Origin: Adiantum capillus-veneris
Taxonomy: Eukaryota > Streptophyta > Polypodiopsida > Polypodiales > Pteridaceae
Length of the DNA stretch: 64,000 bases
Direction: 5' to 3'
NCBI GenBank assembly: GCA_014529385.2
Contig: CM043954.1
Location: forward strand, 90,733,747-90,797,746
The first letter of the stretch is position 1. Every line of letters begins with the position of its first letter. Below are positions 54,343 to 64,000 of this stretch, in pieces. Both the position numbers and the translations under genes were made by a program. The notes under the pieces are model-generated. The model was not told the origin of the DNA. It searched no databases and worked only from the letters and a program-made list of their open reading frames with translations.

Positions 54343-54601
54343 TGAGGCGGTCCGGGGCGGGCAACAAGAAGAGCAACCTCTAGACACCCTTCAAGGCTCC
54401 CGTGCTGCTCAATGGGGCTGGGGCACAACACAACACAAACCAAAACAACGAACCCACAGCCAAATCCCAACTACACAAGGGGCACCACTTAGTTTAAGAG
54501 CGAACTAGGACGCAAAAGAGGAGAATCGTTAGAGCAACCCACAAACAAGCAAGGAATTTACACTAACCCTAACACCAATGGAACACTCTCACACACTAAA
54601 A

Positions 54602-54690
<89 letters not shown>
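54343..54690 (-). repeat. Truncated 3' LTR (U5 end) plus (GA)n, fused to RT
   Basis: 54343-54604 matches 59142-59403 with very few differences (for example GCACCACTTAG versus GCACCACCTAG). The (GA)n at 54605-54690 then runs into RT codons. On the minus strand the RT frame reads through the array as Ser-Leu repeats into the LTR. Confidence 0.85.
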
Positions 54691-54692
<2 letters not shown>

Positions 54693-57494
54693 CAACTCCG
54701 AAGCTAAGTGAATAAAGCGTGACATATACTTCACTTTTTGAATGAATGATATGACCTCTTTGAGATTCTTGGGTGAGGGGAGCTCAATAAGAGCCTTTGC
54801 CTTTGAAGGATCCACCTCAATGCATTTATAGGAAACCTTGTGACCAAGCAAGATCACTTCATCCTCAGCTATGTGACACTTGTCGGGGTTGAGTTGACCT
54901 CCCATGTCATAGAGCTTCTTTAAACCTTCTTCTACCCTTTGTAGATGCAATGATTTTGAGCTATAAATGCAAAAATCATCAATAAAAACCCTAATGGACT
55001 TTCCAAAGAATGCTTGAAACACCATGTTCATGAAGCGCTGGAAAGTTGCAGGAGCATTTGTCAGGCCAAATGGCATGACTCTAAAAGCATAACAACCCCA
55101 AGGAGTGATAAAGGTTGTTTTCAATTGATCTTCCAATGCGATACCTATTTGAAAGTAGCCTGAGTAGCCATCACACACAGTGTACTTCTCATGACCAGCT
55201 ACCTCATTTAGTATCTCATCCTGAAATGGGAGGGGAAAGTGATCTCTTTTTGTTGCCTCATTGAGTGGACGGTAATCCACACACACCCTCCACTTGCCAT
55301 TTTTCTTAGGAGTGACAACAACAAGAGAGACCCACACTGAATTCTCCACTGGATAAATGAAACCTGCTGCTAGAAGCTTTCTTACCTCCTTGAGTAAAGC
55401 CTGCTCCTTGATGACTCCTAGCCTTCGTAGCTTCTGAGCCTTAGGTGTGGCCTCTGGCTTCAACTCAATTTTGTGTTGAACAGTATCTACTCCACGCACA
55501 TCGGTGTAGTCTTTAGCAAAAAGCCTAGGAAATTTCCTTAGCACACATTTGAACTCCTCTCTTTCATCCTTTGTAAGTGTTGTTGATAGAATACCTTCCA
55601 GCATCCCTTCATCTTGAACACCTTCGTTCTCTTGAGGACCTACCTCCTCCAAGCCTTGACAAGAGGTCTCTTGGTTGCTTGGCTTAAACCTTACCCCCAT
55701 GACTTCGATGGAAGACTCCTCTTCAGTAATGCTGCCGCTAATTTCTTCTTCTGAAGTGCTATCGGTCCAACCTTCTTCCGTCTCACTTTGAGATGATTCT
55801 TCATGGAGCTCCTCTTGGCGTTGCTCCTTCATGTCAAAGACAAACTTCTTATGATTGTCATTCCTGCAAATTAATTTCCCACTCTCCCAATCCTGCAAAG
55901 CTCGCATTTTCATTAGCCATGGTCTTCCTAGGATAAATGGATAACCACTTCCCTTGGTCGACATAACATAAAAATCCACCGCTTTCTTAATGCCAAAGGC
56001 CTCTACAAAGACATTTTTACAAATGCCTACACACCTAGCCTTGCTATTGTTTGCCATCTTGACTTTGATTTCAGGTGTCTCATGGATGTGCATGCCTAGT
56101 CTTTGCATGAGTCCCTCTGTCATGATGCAAATTTGTGCACCCCCATCCACTAGACCTTTCCTAACCAATCTTCCTTTGATGTAACAGTCTAGCACCGGTG
56201 TAATGTCCTCATTCATTTCAGCTTGTGCAATTTTTACAACAGGCACACTCTCTTTTACCTTTCTCCTAGTGCTAACTACCCTTGTTAAATCCCTCCTAAC
56301 TTGTGGACATAATGCAAGAAATTGAGGCCATGAAATATCAGGACCCTTACCTCTCATGTCTTCCAACAAGTTGTACGGAGCCATACCATGTCCAAGAGGG
56401 AAGTCTTGGAGGTTGATACGACGTCGAGTCCTCTTGGTTTCCTTGGTCTCCTTTGCCTTTTTGCCTTGTCCATGGTCACTCTGTGATGTGACTCCTTCTT
56501 TCTCTTTACCTTTCCCTCGGCCACGCTTAATGCCATTGGCTTCCATGTCAACCTCATTTGAATTTGTCACCTCTACCACATGCACATTTGGATCTGGCAA
56601 AGGTGGAACTCCTTCTACCCCTTGTGGAGGTGGTCTTGGTCCATTTGGCCTTTGTAGAAGCCTTGGTTGTTGACCAGCTCCTTCTCCTGCATTCATCACT
56701 GGGTAATTCAAGTTAGGTCTCCCTGGCTCTCTACGGGGCCAAGGACAATTATACATCCCATGTCCAGACTCTCCGCAATTCCAACATTGCAAGACTCTCC
56801 TAGTTCGTGGCTCTCTCTCTTCTGACTTCTTTGCTTGTCCCTTTGGACCTACAGCTTGTGCAAGTTGAATTGACAGGCTGCTTAAAGATTCATTTAACTT
56901 CTCAATCACTTCAGCCGTTACCTCAGGAAGCTCCCTAGATGTTGATGCTTGTGACTTACCTTTGGGTCTAAGAACTTCTATTGGAACCTCTCTCCTTAAG
57001 CACTTGAGTTTCCTATACTTCTCAGCAGCCCTAGTTTCCGCTGCATCAAAAGTAGCAGGTGCACCCGCCTCAACTTTTACCTTAAGGTCAGGAAAGAGTC
57101 CGGCTATGAACCTCTCCTTCTTTAAAAATTCTGCACCATCACTAGGGTTAGAAACATTTCGTATCCATAGAGCCCAAAGACATAGAAATTCTTGCTTGTA
57201 CAAGTAGTAGTCATCTAAGTCTTTTTGCTTATGAGAAACAATGTCTTGCCATAGTTTTTGAGTGTTTTGGGGATCAAAGAAGTATCTCTTAAAACGATTC
57301 AAAACTTCTGTGTAATTCCCCTTAACTTCCTCAGGCAAAGAGTCAAACCAAGTACTAGCATCTTTCCTAAGGACCACCTCAAACATTTCTACACGTTCTT
57401 GATCGGTTACTATCCTCTTGATACGGCAAGACATCTTGAAATTTGCGACTGCATCCTCTCCAGGCTCTCCAAAGAAAAGAGGATATCCAGACAT
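54691..57494 (-). CDS. Gag-protease-RT polyprotein (about 934 codons), open but truncated in RT
   Basis: Starts MSGYPLFFGEPGEDAVANFK. Gag contains WFDSLPEEVKGNYTEVLNRF and YYLYKQEFLCLWALW. A CX2CX4HX4C knuckle (CWNCGESGHGMYNC), Pro-rich and basic parts follow. The protease reads KGLVDGGAQICIMTEGLMQR ... YPFILGRPWLMKMRALQDW. RT reads [75 protein letters not shown], catalytic RVFIDDFCIYSS, NPDKCHIAEDEVILLGHKVS and FIQKVKYMSRFIHLASELL. After that only (CT)n-encoded Ser-Leu remains. There is no stop in more than 900 codons, so it is the best preserved retroelement ORF here. The active site is DGG, as in the Tat-type relative. RNase H and integrase are lost. Confidence 0.88.
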
Positions 57495-57526
57495 TTGGCG
57501 TTGGCTCTAAGGGATACAATAGAGAT

Positions 57527-57985
57527 TTAGAACCACTCGCCTGCAAATGAGGAAGTAAGAAAATACCACTCTAGGTTTTCTTCTTCAGCTATCCAAGCTT
57601 CAATAAGGTCTCGATTTGTTTGATCAAAACAAAAAGGTAGACTATTGATGAGCTCTAAGAAGGGTTGAGATTCTTTAAAGCTAAGGCGATAAACAAAAAT
57701 CTCTAGAACTTCATTTTCTGGATCCAAAAGAGCAACCACGTCCCAAGTGATAAATTGCACTTGCTCTACAATTCCCAACGCACAAGCGGTTTGTATAAAA
57801 ACTAGATCTTCATGCTCGTCGAAGGCCGTGAGAAAGTAGCAATTGACTAGGAGCTCCTTTCCTTCGAGTTCCACACAGTCGGAGTGAGGCAACCTTCTCA
57901 CAATTTCATAAAGAACATCCTCATCAAGTCCAATCAAGTTTGCAAGATTTAAAGACTCCACTTGTGCTACAAAATTCCTGGACAA
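57527..57985 (-). CDS. Leader ORF b (152 aa), second copy of a duplicated ~150-aa module
   Basis: Ends 32 bp before the Gag start. It reads SLNLANLIGLDEDVLYEIVR, RLPHSDCVELEGKELLVNCY, DLVFIQTACALGIVEQVQFI and SFKESQPFLELINSLPFCFD. It aligns with the frame at 58032-58586: shared RxLPH, K-L, FIQxxCAL, V-F-W-V, F-INSLPF-F and R-L blocks with equal spacing. The segment LDEDVLYEIVRRLP resembles the start of an F-box (LPxxxLxxIxxxLP). Function unknown; F-box-like identity is a guess from this one motif. Confidence 0.6.
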   Translation of the reverse strand: MSRNFVAQVESLNLANLIGLDEDVLYEIVRRLPHSDCVELEGKELLVNCYFLTAFDEHEDLVFIQTACALGIVEQVQFITWDVVALLDPENEVLEIFVYRLSFKESQPFLELINSLPFCFDQTNRDLIEAWIAEEENLEWYFLTSSFAGEWF

Positions 57986-58031
57986 AAACTCCTTAGGATT
58001 ATGGTTAAATCATTCAAAAGCATAAAGAGAT

Positions 58032-58586
58032 TTACAATGTCTCTATGAACAAAGTGTCATAGAAAGTAGAGAAGGATGAGAATTTATAAAAATTTGCAAT
58101 CTTCTCTATGCTCTCTTTATTAAGACAAGCTCTGAATAGCTCCCTATCTCCTTTGTTGAAAGCGAAAGGAAGACTATTAATAAAACGCAAATGAGGGAAA
58201 AATTCACCAAATGTGAGTCTATGAAGCATGAACTATGGCCGCAAGTTTCCTGAAGATTCTTCCTCAATGGTGAAATGCACTCGCCAAACGCCAAATTTCA
58301 CTCTATTTACCAATCTTAGGGCACACACTAGTTGGATGAATGCACGGTCTTCCTTAGTGCCCAACAACAAGAGGAAAATGGAATCCATGCGTAGGACCTT
58401 CCGTCTTAACTTCACCACCCTCTTGTTATGAGGGAGACACCTTACTACTTGCTCCTGCAACTCAATTGGTAATAGAGCTAGATCTCTAAGGATTGAACTT
58501 TCACTGCACACACATTCCCAGTTAGAACAAATGATCGTTTTTTTGTTTCTTGTAACAACTTGGACAAAGAAAAAACAAACATACAC
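58032..58586 (-). pseudogene. Leader ORF a (about 180 codons, one TAG), first copy of the ~150-aa module
   Basis: The minus frame reads ILRDLALLPIELQEQVVRCL, PHNKRVVKLRRKVL, EDRAFIQLVCALRLVNRVKF and, after a single TAG near 58233, MLHRLTFGEFFPHLRFINSL then PFAFNKGDRELF. It is homologous to ORF b downstream. LPIELQEQVVRCLP again resembles an F-box start. The one TAG in an otherwise open frame suggests recent loss or a sequencing error. Confidence 0.55.
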
Positions 58587-58612
58587 ACTATTTTGCCGGG
58601 CTGCACTTCATT

Positions 58613-58831
58613 TTAAAATAAAATGAACACATGTACATCAAAAGAAGTGTGGTAGTTGATGAGAGGTAAAATGACAGGGTTTGGTGATGCAAGAAGTTCT
58701 CCTACTCTTTGGGCACCAAACATGAACACCATACGTTGTTGAAAATGGATTTTCCTACTAATTGCAATGTTTATTCTAATGTGTGGAGTGAAATGGAAGG
58801 GGAAAACCTCTATTCCTGGGCCATTATCCAT
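58613..58831 (-). CDS. Small leader ORF (72 aa), module copy 2
   Basis: MDNGPGIEVFPFHFTPHIRI ... KIHFQQRMVFMFG ... SFDVHVFILF. It aligns over its whole length with 44658-44876 of the Tat-type element (about half identical by eye) and more weakly with its neighbour 58853-59065. Confidence 0.6.
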   Translation of the reverse strand: MDNGPGIEVFPFHFTPHIRINIAISRKIHFQQRMVFMFGAQRVGELLASPNPVILPLINYHTSFDVHVFILF

Positions 58832-58852
58832 GGTCTATGCATGACCTAATGC

Positions 58853-59065
58853 TTAAAACAAAACAAAAATATAGACGTCCAAACTAAGGTCGTACCTGAT
58901 AAGAGGCAAAATAAAAGGATTTACTGAAGCGTTTATCTCGGCCAACCTAAGAGGACCTAAAATTCTACGAATGATACGTTGAAATTGCAACTTAGTACTA
59001 ACAATTATGTGTACCTTTTGCCTTGCAATGGGAATGAAGGGATCATACAAATTCTCGTGATTCAT
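58853..59065 (-). CDS. Small leader ORF (70 aa), module copy 1
   Basis: MNHENLYDPFIPIARQKVHI ... STKLQFQRIIRRILGPLRLA ... LIRYDLSLDVYIFVLF. It shares with the other two copies the F-P/T start, xFQRxxxxxxGPLRL, NPFILPLIRY and LDVYIFVL blocks. It begins about 60 bp after the primer-binding site, so it would be the first ORF of the genomic RNA. Confidence 0.55.
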   Translation of the reverse strand: MNHENLYDPFIPIARQKVHIIVSTKLQFQRIIRRILGPLRLAEINASVNPFILPLIRYDLSLDVYIFVLF

Positions 59066-59121
59066 GCAAGCTACTTGATTATGCTAAAGGTTGAGCCTTC
59101 ACAAAACATACACAAGCCTGT

Positions 59122-59138
59122 CCTCAGTGGGGGCACCA
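59122..59138 (-). other. Primer-binding-site candidate
   Basis: The minus strand reads TGGTGCCCCCACTGAGG, starting three bases after the LTR end CCGCCTCA. It begins TGG as every tRNA primer site must, but I cannot name the tRNA with confidence. Confidence 0.55.
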
Positions 59139-59141
59139 ATT

Positions 59142-59400
59142 TGAGGCGGTCCGGGGCGGGCAACAAGAAGAGCAACCTCTAGACACCCTTCAAGGCTCCC
59201 GTGCTGCTCAATGGGGCTGGGGCACAACACAACACAAACCAAAACAACGAACCCACAGCCAAATCCCAACTACACAAGGGGCACCACCTAGTTTAAGAGC
59301 GAACTAGGACGCAAAGGAGGAGAATCGTTAGAGCAACCCACAAACAAACAAGGAATTTACACTAACCCTAACACCAATGGAACACTCTCACACACTAAAA

Positions 59401-59457
<57 letters not shown>

Positions 59458-59640
59458 GTGCTCGGGCTGCTTTGAAACGTATCGGCAATGATCAAGCAAA
59501 CACAACTATATATTTAAGAAAGAGAGAGAAAGGGGGAGGGGGTGCTTGTTGCATTAATACCTTCTTACAAATCTGTCATGACAAATCAAAGTGAAATTAG
59601 TATTTGTTCAACATAGCTTGCGTAAATTTCACCACAACAC
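59142..59640 (-). repeat. 5' LTR of the minus-strand Ty3 element (upper limit uncertain)
   Basis: 59142-59403 is the copy of 54343-54604; (GA)n follows (59404-59453). Upstream on the minus strand there is a weak TATATA at about 59506-59513 and a stronger GCTATAAAAG at 60111-60120. If the latter is the promoter, the LTR extends beyond 60.1 kb. No second complete LTR is available to set the border. Confidence 0.6.
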
Positions 59641-62600
59641 ATCACAAGAAAAGCCACCCCAATCACTGTCTTAAAGCCAGGGGAGTCCTCTCCACCCTGT
59701 CGCCCTCTTACAGTATGTGGGATTTATGGCAAGATTGATGACAACACCAGAGACAAGCTATCAAGAACTTAACAAAAAACACCAAGACACTTACGCATCA
59801 TTGTTGTCCATTACTTCACGTTGGAAGGGAGACAAAATATCCAAGCTTAGTCCGAATCCACCCTCCTTGATTCAGCAAATGTTGGGCTTAGTAGGAGAAA
59901 TGATAGATTTCCTACTCTCAATTGAATGATCACTCTCTCTCTTACAATGGCATAGAGTTCCCTTGCTAATCCCCTATTACAACACATGCACATGCATAAG
60001 ACAATGAGCTTCCACTCAAGAGCTCCTTCTAGAGAGGTTGATCTTGTCTTCTCAAGCTATAGCATAGTGCTCTTGCTTATGGCTCTCCCATTTGTGCTAG
60101 CCACACCCTCCTTTTATAGCAATTTTGAAGGCTAGGGTTACTCCTCTAACCATGGTTGGGTTAGATTTTCAGCCATTTATCTAATTTCTTTTGCTTGGAA
60201 TTATCAAGAAGTTGGTGGGGAAAGAGAGAGGAGAGAAATGGAGGTGATAGGACTTTTCATAGTGGGTTAGTGTTAGTAGAGTTAGTATTAATTTACAAAT
60301 GGAATTGGATATTTACAATGGGAGTATCCATGTAGGATACAAATAAGGAAGAAAAACTCTTAAGAGGTAAGAAAAGGTGGATTTCTTACAAGGTTGATGC
60401 TCCAAGTGTCTTGAGTAGGGCCAATTTTGACGGTTGTTGACGGTCCACTAGCTTTGACGGTACATTTTTTCTCCACTCTTGACCTTCCTTGAGAGACAAG
60501 GTAATTGAAGCTGAGTAATCAACCACCATGATGCTGTCTTTTAAGAGAAGAGGCTGAATTTTGTGGTTTTTTTGATAGATATGGGTAAATTGGAGGAGGA
60601 AAAATGAGACTAGGTGGTCAATTTTGGAATGGAATTGTGTGTGGGAGGTATGAGTTCACCATGGTTTCTCTTATTCTTCAAGGTTGAGGAGAAGGTGAGT
60701 AGGGTGCAGAGAGGAGTGGTGAGAGAGGTGGGGATGATGAGTGGAGAAGTGTGTGTGAAAGAGGAAAATGAAAAAGTGGAAGAGAGAGTGTGACTGCATA
60801 GCATGGGAAAACTGGGGTCCACTAATAAAATCATAGCTCACAGCTCGTAGCTCAAAAAAATATGAAAAAATTTGAGGCAAAAGTTCAGCCCACGAGCTAC
60901 AACTTTTGTTTGTATCACCTTTTCAAATTCGGAGAGCAAGTGAACTTTAAAAATTCAACAAAACCGACCGTTTTTTTCCACTGCACAAGGTCCTTGTGGG
61001 GTCCTTCTTTGGATGATTCTTTTGAATACCTCCAAGAGTGAGCCCTCCATAGTGCATGTATGCATGCCACCTACCCTTGACCTTATTTGGTAGGTCTATA
61101 ATTGAAGATATTGTTGAGATTATGATATAAGTGAATAGTACAACTAAGAAAATCAAATATTGAGGGGTCTAAAAAATATGTACATGTCAAATATAAATAA
61201 TATAAGTGGAAAAAATATAAAGGGGTCAAAAGAAATCTCTCTCATTATAAGTCTACCATAAAAAGATGAATATCTTTGGTGGTCTAATTTATGAGAGTAA
61301 TAGAGAATATATGTTGGAAGAAAAAAATCACAATAGTGAAAAAAAAATATACACATAAATAGAACTAGTTTTTTTGGATTTTTGTTGGGATGGAGTTACA
61401 CCAAAAATAAGAGAAGCTTGCATGAAATTATTTTTATATGGAATAAAGAGTATGCAAAATGATAAGAAAAAATATGGTAATGGTGAGTCAATGTACATAG
61501 CATAAATAACACACCATAGGTAGAAATATTTAAATAAATACCAAAATAATTATGAAAAATCTTTTATTTAGACCCTATATAGAAAGAAATATTTACATAC
61601 GCATGGGCCATAATATACTTATATTTTTTATTTTTATTTTTATTTTTTTGGCTCAACTAGCCCAATGACTAGCTAATTGAGGGTTTTTTAAGAAGATATG
61701 GGAAAAGTCCCGTGACTCACGCACGCCTATGTACAGTGAAATGGTAGGGATAGCCATAGTGTTTGGGTGATTTTGGTAGGGTGAGGTAACTCACTGTGGC
61801 AATTACAAAGAGCCGAAAAACGGCTATCAGTGTACACACACACACACACACACACATACACAAAAGTATGAATGTGTTTGCAACACACACACAACATACA
61901 GGGTCACCATAGCTCATGACTCATCATTGGATACAAAAGTAGAGGTGAAGGAGTGTTTTGTACACACACACTTTCAGCCCTAGAAGACTTCACCTCATAG
62001 TGCACGAGAGAGATAACATTAGCTTTCTTGATGCTCAGCATTGACGAGGCATTTTTTTTTAGCAAAAAAAAAAGAAGCATCGACACCAAGCAGTTTTTCT
62101 TAGCATCAACACAGCGGCATCGACATCGGCACCAAATTCAACATTGAAACACCATCTCAACATCGACATCGACATTGATATATCATTTTTCATGAAATCA
62201 TCAAAGAGAGTAGTATTGATAGTTATTGCTTGGCTTCTTAGTGCTGTGTTTTGCACAGATTTTGATGTATACCTACGGTGGTTTGGTTTTGTGATGCTTA
62301 GCCATTGTCTGCTCACAGGTTACCAATTTTATCAGTTTGCTCGACTTACATGTCTAAAACAAGGCTCAAGGCAGTGGTACATGAAGTTTGAGAAGTACGT
62401 GCTTAGGTGATTTTGTTAGCCCGGGTATATGATGACAATGATTTGGTTTACGTGGATTTGGACTTGGTTTATATTAAAGTGATGAATTTATGATGATGAA
62501 ATTGGTATGGTATAGATGGATCTTAGGTGTTGGATGGTGATAGTGACCAATGATATCTTAAAATATTAGGGTATGACATATATTGCTTATTCTAGTGGTA

Positions 62601-62890
62601 TGGACAACTATGTCGTTTGTGGATGACTCAAGGCATGAGCAAAAATTGTTTTAGTTTGTAAGATGTATAGCACTTCATTTTAGGAGATGTGTATGTGGCA
62701 TCATCTCTCGTTATCTCACTCTTTCCTCTCATGGTGTCACAACATACACATAAGGATGAGGTGTGCATGCTTAATTGTTTTCATATATGTTATTTCATGG
62801 ATTTTTCAAGGTCACTATAGGTTCATTATTGCAATACTGACATTGCACACTAAAAATGTCTTTTTGAATCTGTATTGGTAGAAGCATGTG
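59641..62890. other. Gene-free AT-rich stretch
   Basis: Long AT-rich DNA with no recognisable coding motifs. It includes a T-rich run (61622-61650), a (CA)n of about 24 bp (61834-61857) and short CATCGACAT repeats near 62119-62175. Possible LTR U3 sequence lies at its low end. Confidence 0.5.
60111..60120 (-). promoter_or_regulatory. TATA box candidate, minus strand
   Basis: GCTATAAAAGGAGGGTGTGG on the minus strand. It points toward the LTR and leader of the Ty3 element and may be its promoter; alternatively it belongs to another decayed LTR. Confidence 0.35.
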
Positions 62891-62896
62891 CATTGG

Positions 62897-63320
62897 TTAC
62901 ATTTGCCTCTTTCTTCTGAGCCTTTTAAACCTTAAGCTTAGGACACTACTAGATGAGATGATCATTTGCTCTACATTAATGACATTTGAGATTCTTTTTT
63001 TGTTCATCACCAAGATTTCAAAGACAAGATCATCAAACTTTACATCAATGGGTTTATTATGTGGCACAAGCCTAAAGGTGGAGGCAAAAGTCTCACAAGA
63101 ATCTGGCAAAGCATCAAGAATTGTCTACCCAAGAGTATTGTCAAGAATGATCTCACCAATGGAAATTAATTACTCACTCGTATCTATTATCCTTGTACAA
63201 AATACAACCGTATCACCCTCCTCATGCACAACCTTAGACTCCAGCTCCTTACACATGTAAACAACGTTTGCCAAATTTGTAGCCATGGACAAATAAGCTA
63301 GCCTATATGTCATAAAATCT
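62897..63320 (-). pseudogene. Copia Gag (UBN2) remnant
   Basis: The minus strand reads AYLSMATNLANVVYMCKELE, a stop, LISIGEIILDNTLG, a stop, then TILDALPDSCETFASTFRLV and IDVKFDDLVFEILVMN. L-x-IGExIxD followed by xILxxLPxSxExF is the core of the copia Gag UBN2 domain. Two stops and no neighbouring pol or LTR show an isolated relic. Confidence 0.55.
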
Positions 63321-63497
63321 CATATCTAACCAACCAAAATTGTTTTCTAAAATTGAACTAATCATTTAATGTGGGAGAATAAATGGGAACAAGAGTTAGA
63401 ATTTAGACATGTGCTTTCAGATTTTTCTCAGCACGGGACCAAAGGCAATAGGTCCAAATGGGAGATAGTCTAGTAGAGAGCAATGCCAGCTAATGGA

Positions 63498-63745
63498 GCT
63501 TAAAAGACCTTAGGGTTAGCTTCATTAAAGACCTCCAAACGTTAGTGCTAAAAGTATTTAGACCTAAGACCTTAGGGTATTGTAGACCTTAGAGTATGTT
63601 AGGTATTAGACAAGCTAGGCACGTGCTTGAGGTGCTTAAGGTGCTTGTCGTGCTTGAGGTGCTTTTCGTGCTTGATGACTAAGGTGCTTGTCATGCTTTA
63701 TGAGTAAGGTGCTTGAGAGGCTTCATGACTAACGTGCTTAAAGGA
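63498..63745. repeat. Minisatellites: GACCTTAGGGT repeats then GTGCTTGAGG repeats
   Basis: Between 63508 and 63595 the word GACCTTAG(G)GT or GACCTAAGACC recurs four to five times. From 63620 to 63740 there are about ten variants of GTGCTTGAGG/GTGCTTGTCGT, some spaced by ATGACTAAG. Degenerate, about 10-bp period. Confidence 0.75.
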
Positions 63746-64000
63746 TGAGGTGTTCCAAAACATGGATCCCTACACAACGGGGGGGCGAGCCCTACAAGTA
63801 GGGGCATGAGAGAGAACACACACACACACACACACACTCACTCAAGGCAAGCCCAAGACCTAAGAGGCAACAAGGACACATGTCAAGCACCTACACATGC
63901 TGCCCTCATGTAGTGCATAAAGCCTATTGATTGACCTCTAAAGGGGTCCAATGAGAATTTAGTTTATTTTATTAATTGTTTAAGCATTTTTCAAGCCCTC

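Larger units (their letters stand above)
54343..59640 (-). mobile_element. Ty3/gypsy element, minus strand, with internal deletion at a (GA)n array
   Basis: A 0.26-kb sequence at 54343-54604 recurs at 59142-59403 in the same orientation, each followed by (GA)n. On the minus strand both end CCGGACCGCCTCA. The right copy is followed by a primer-site-like sequence, leader ORFs and gag-protease-RT. The left copy's (GA)n joins the RT coding sequence directly, so RNase H, integrase, 3' untranslated region and upstream 3' LTR are gone. Its proteins resemble those of the Tat-type element at 44.6-50.1 kb. The upper limit of the right LTR is uncertain. Confidence 0.8.

Noticed and set aside
56356-57207. 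Plus-strand ORFs across 56-57 kb
   Set aside because: They are antisense shadows of the open minus-strand Gag-protease-RT frame.
63590-63740. CRISPR-like array
   Set aside because: The spacing is about 10 bp with degenerate units and no spacers; it is a minisatellite in a eukaryotic genome.

Overview
The window is intergenic, repeat-dominated nuclear DNA of a land plant. I found no intact host gene, rRNA or canonical tRNA. The evidence for a plant is a CACTA (En/Spm) transposon with a Transposase_24-like protein, Ty1/copia elements primed by initiator-Met tRNA (TGGTATCAGAGC), a Ty3 chromovirus, and a Tat-type Ty3 element with two RNase H domains. There are also many very long (GA)n, (CT)n and (CA)n arrays, a Penelope-like reverse transcriptase and a prokaryote-type N4/N6 DNA methyltransferase remnant. 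Together these suggest a large genome outside the well-known flowering-plant crops, perhaps a fern or lycophyte. That placement is an inference.

Layout. 1-1880: right end of a CACTA transposon with a decayed Transposase_24-like gene, subterminal repeats and the terminal CACTACAAGAGG. 2273-4705: two copies of a 0.56-kb direct repeat flanking a remnant related to the Penelope-like protein at 44 kb. 4.8-6.1 kb: microsatellites, a perfect 105-bp tandem duplication, and a minus-strand LTR remnant with TATA box and primer-binding site. 6.1-10.5 kb: no genes; degenerate dispersed repeats and one near-perfect hairpin. 10.5-12.25 kb: a decayed gene ending in an N4/N6 methyltransferase domain. 12.5-17.93 kb: a minus-strand LINE reverse transcriptase split by a structurally complete but non-autonomous copia element (13107-16671, TSD GAAAG). 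17.93-22.6 kb: an older minus-strand relative of that copia element, itself interrupted by about 2 kb of unknown DNA. 22.9-23.05 kb: a tRNA-like, SINE-like unit. 24128-34163: a full-length chromovirus (TSD AGTAG) with unequal LTRs and a decayed gag-pol. 35.0-41.26 kb: a second Ty3 element with a long decayed extra ORF after pol and a probable 3' LTR. 41.27-44.26 kb: a decayed minus-strand Penelope-like element. 44.6-50.1 kb: a Tat-type Ty3 element. 54.3-60 kb: a minus-strand Ty3 element related to the Tat-type one, with long open gag-protease-RT, duplicated leader ORFs and a 3' end lost at a (GA)n array. 60-64 kb: AT-rich DNA with one copia gag remnant and a 10-bp minisatellite.

The genes do not form pathways. 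Each cluster is one mobile element. The most unusual points are the duplicated leader ORFs shared by two Ty3 elements, the methyltransferase remnant, the possible Gag start exon inside the chromovirus LTR, the extra ORF after pol, and the Penelope-like element. All identifications come from reading translated motifs; no database search was run.
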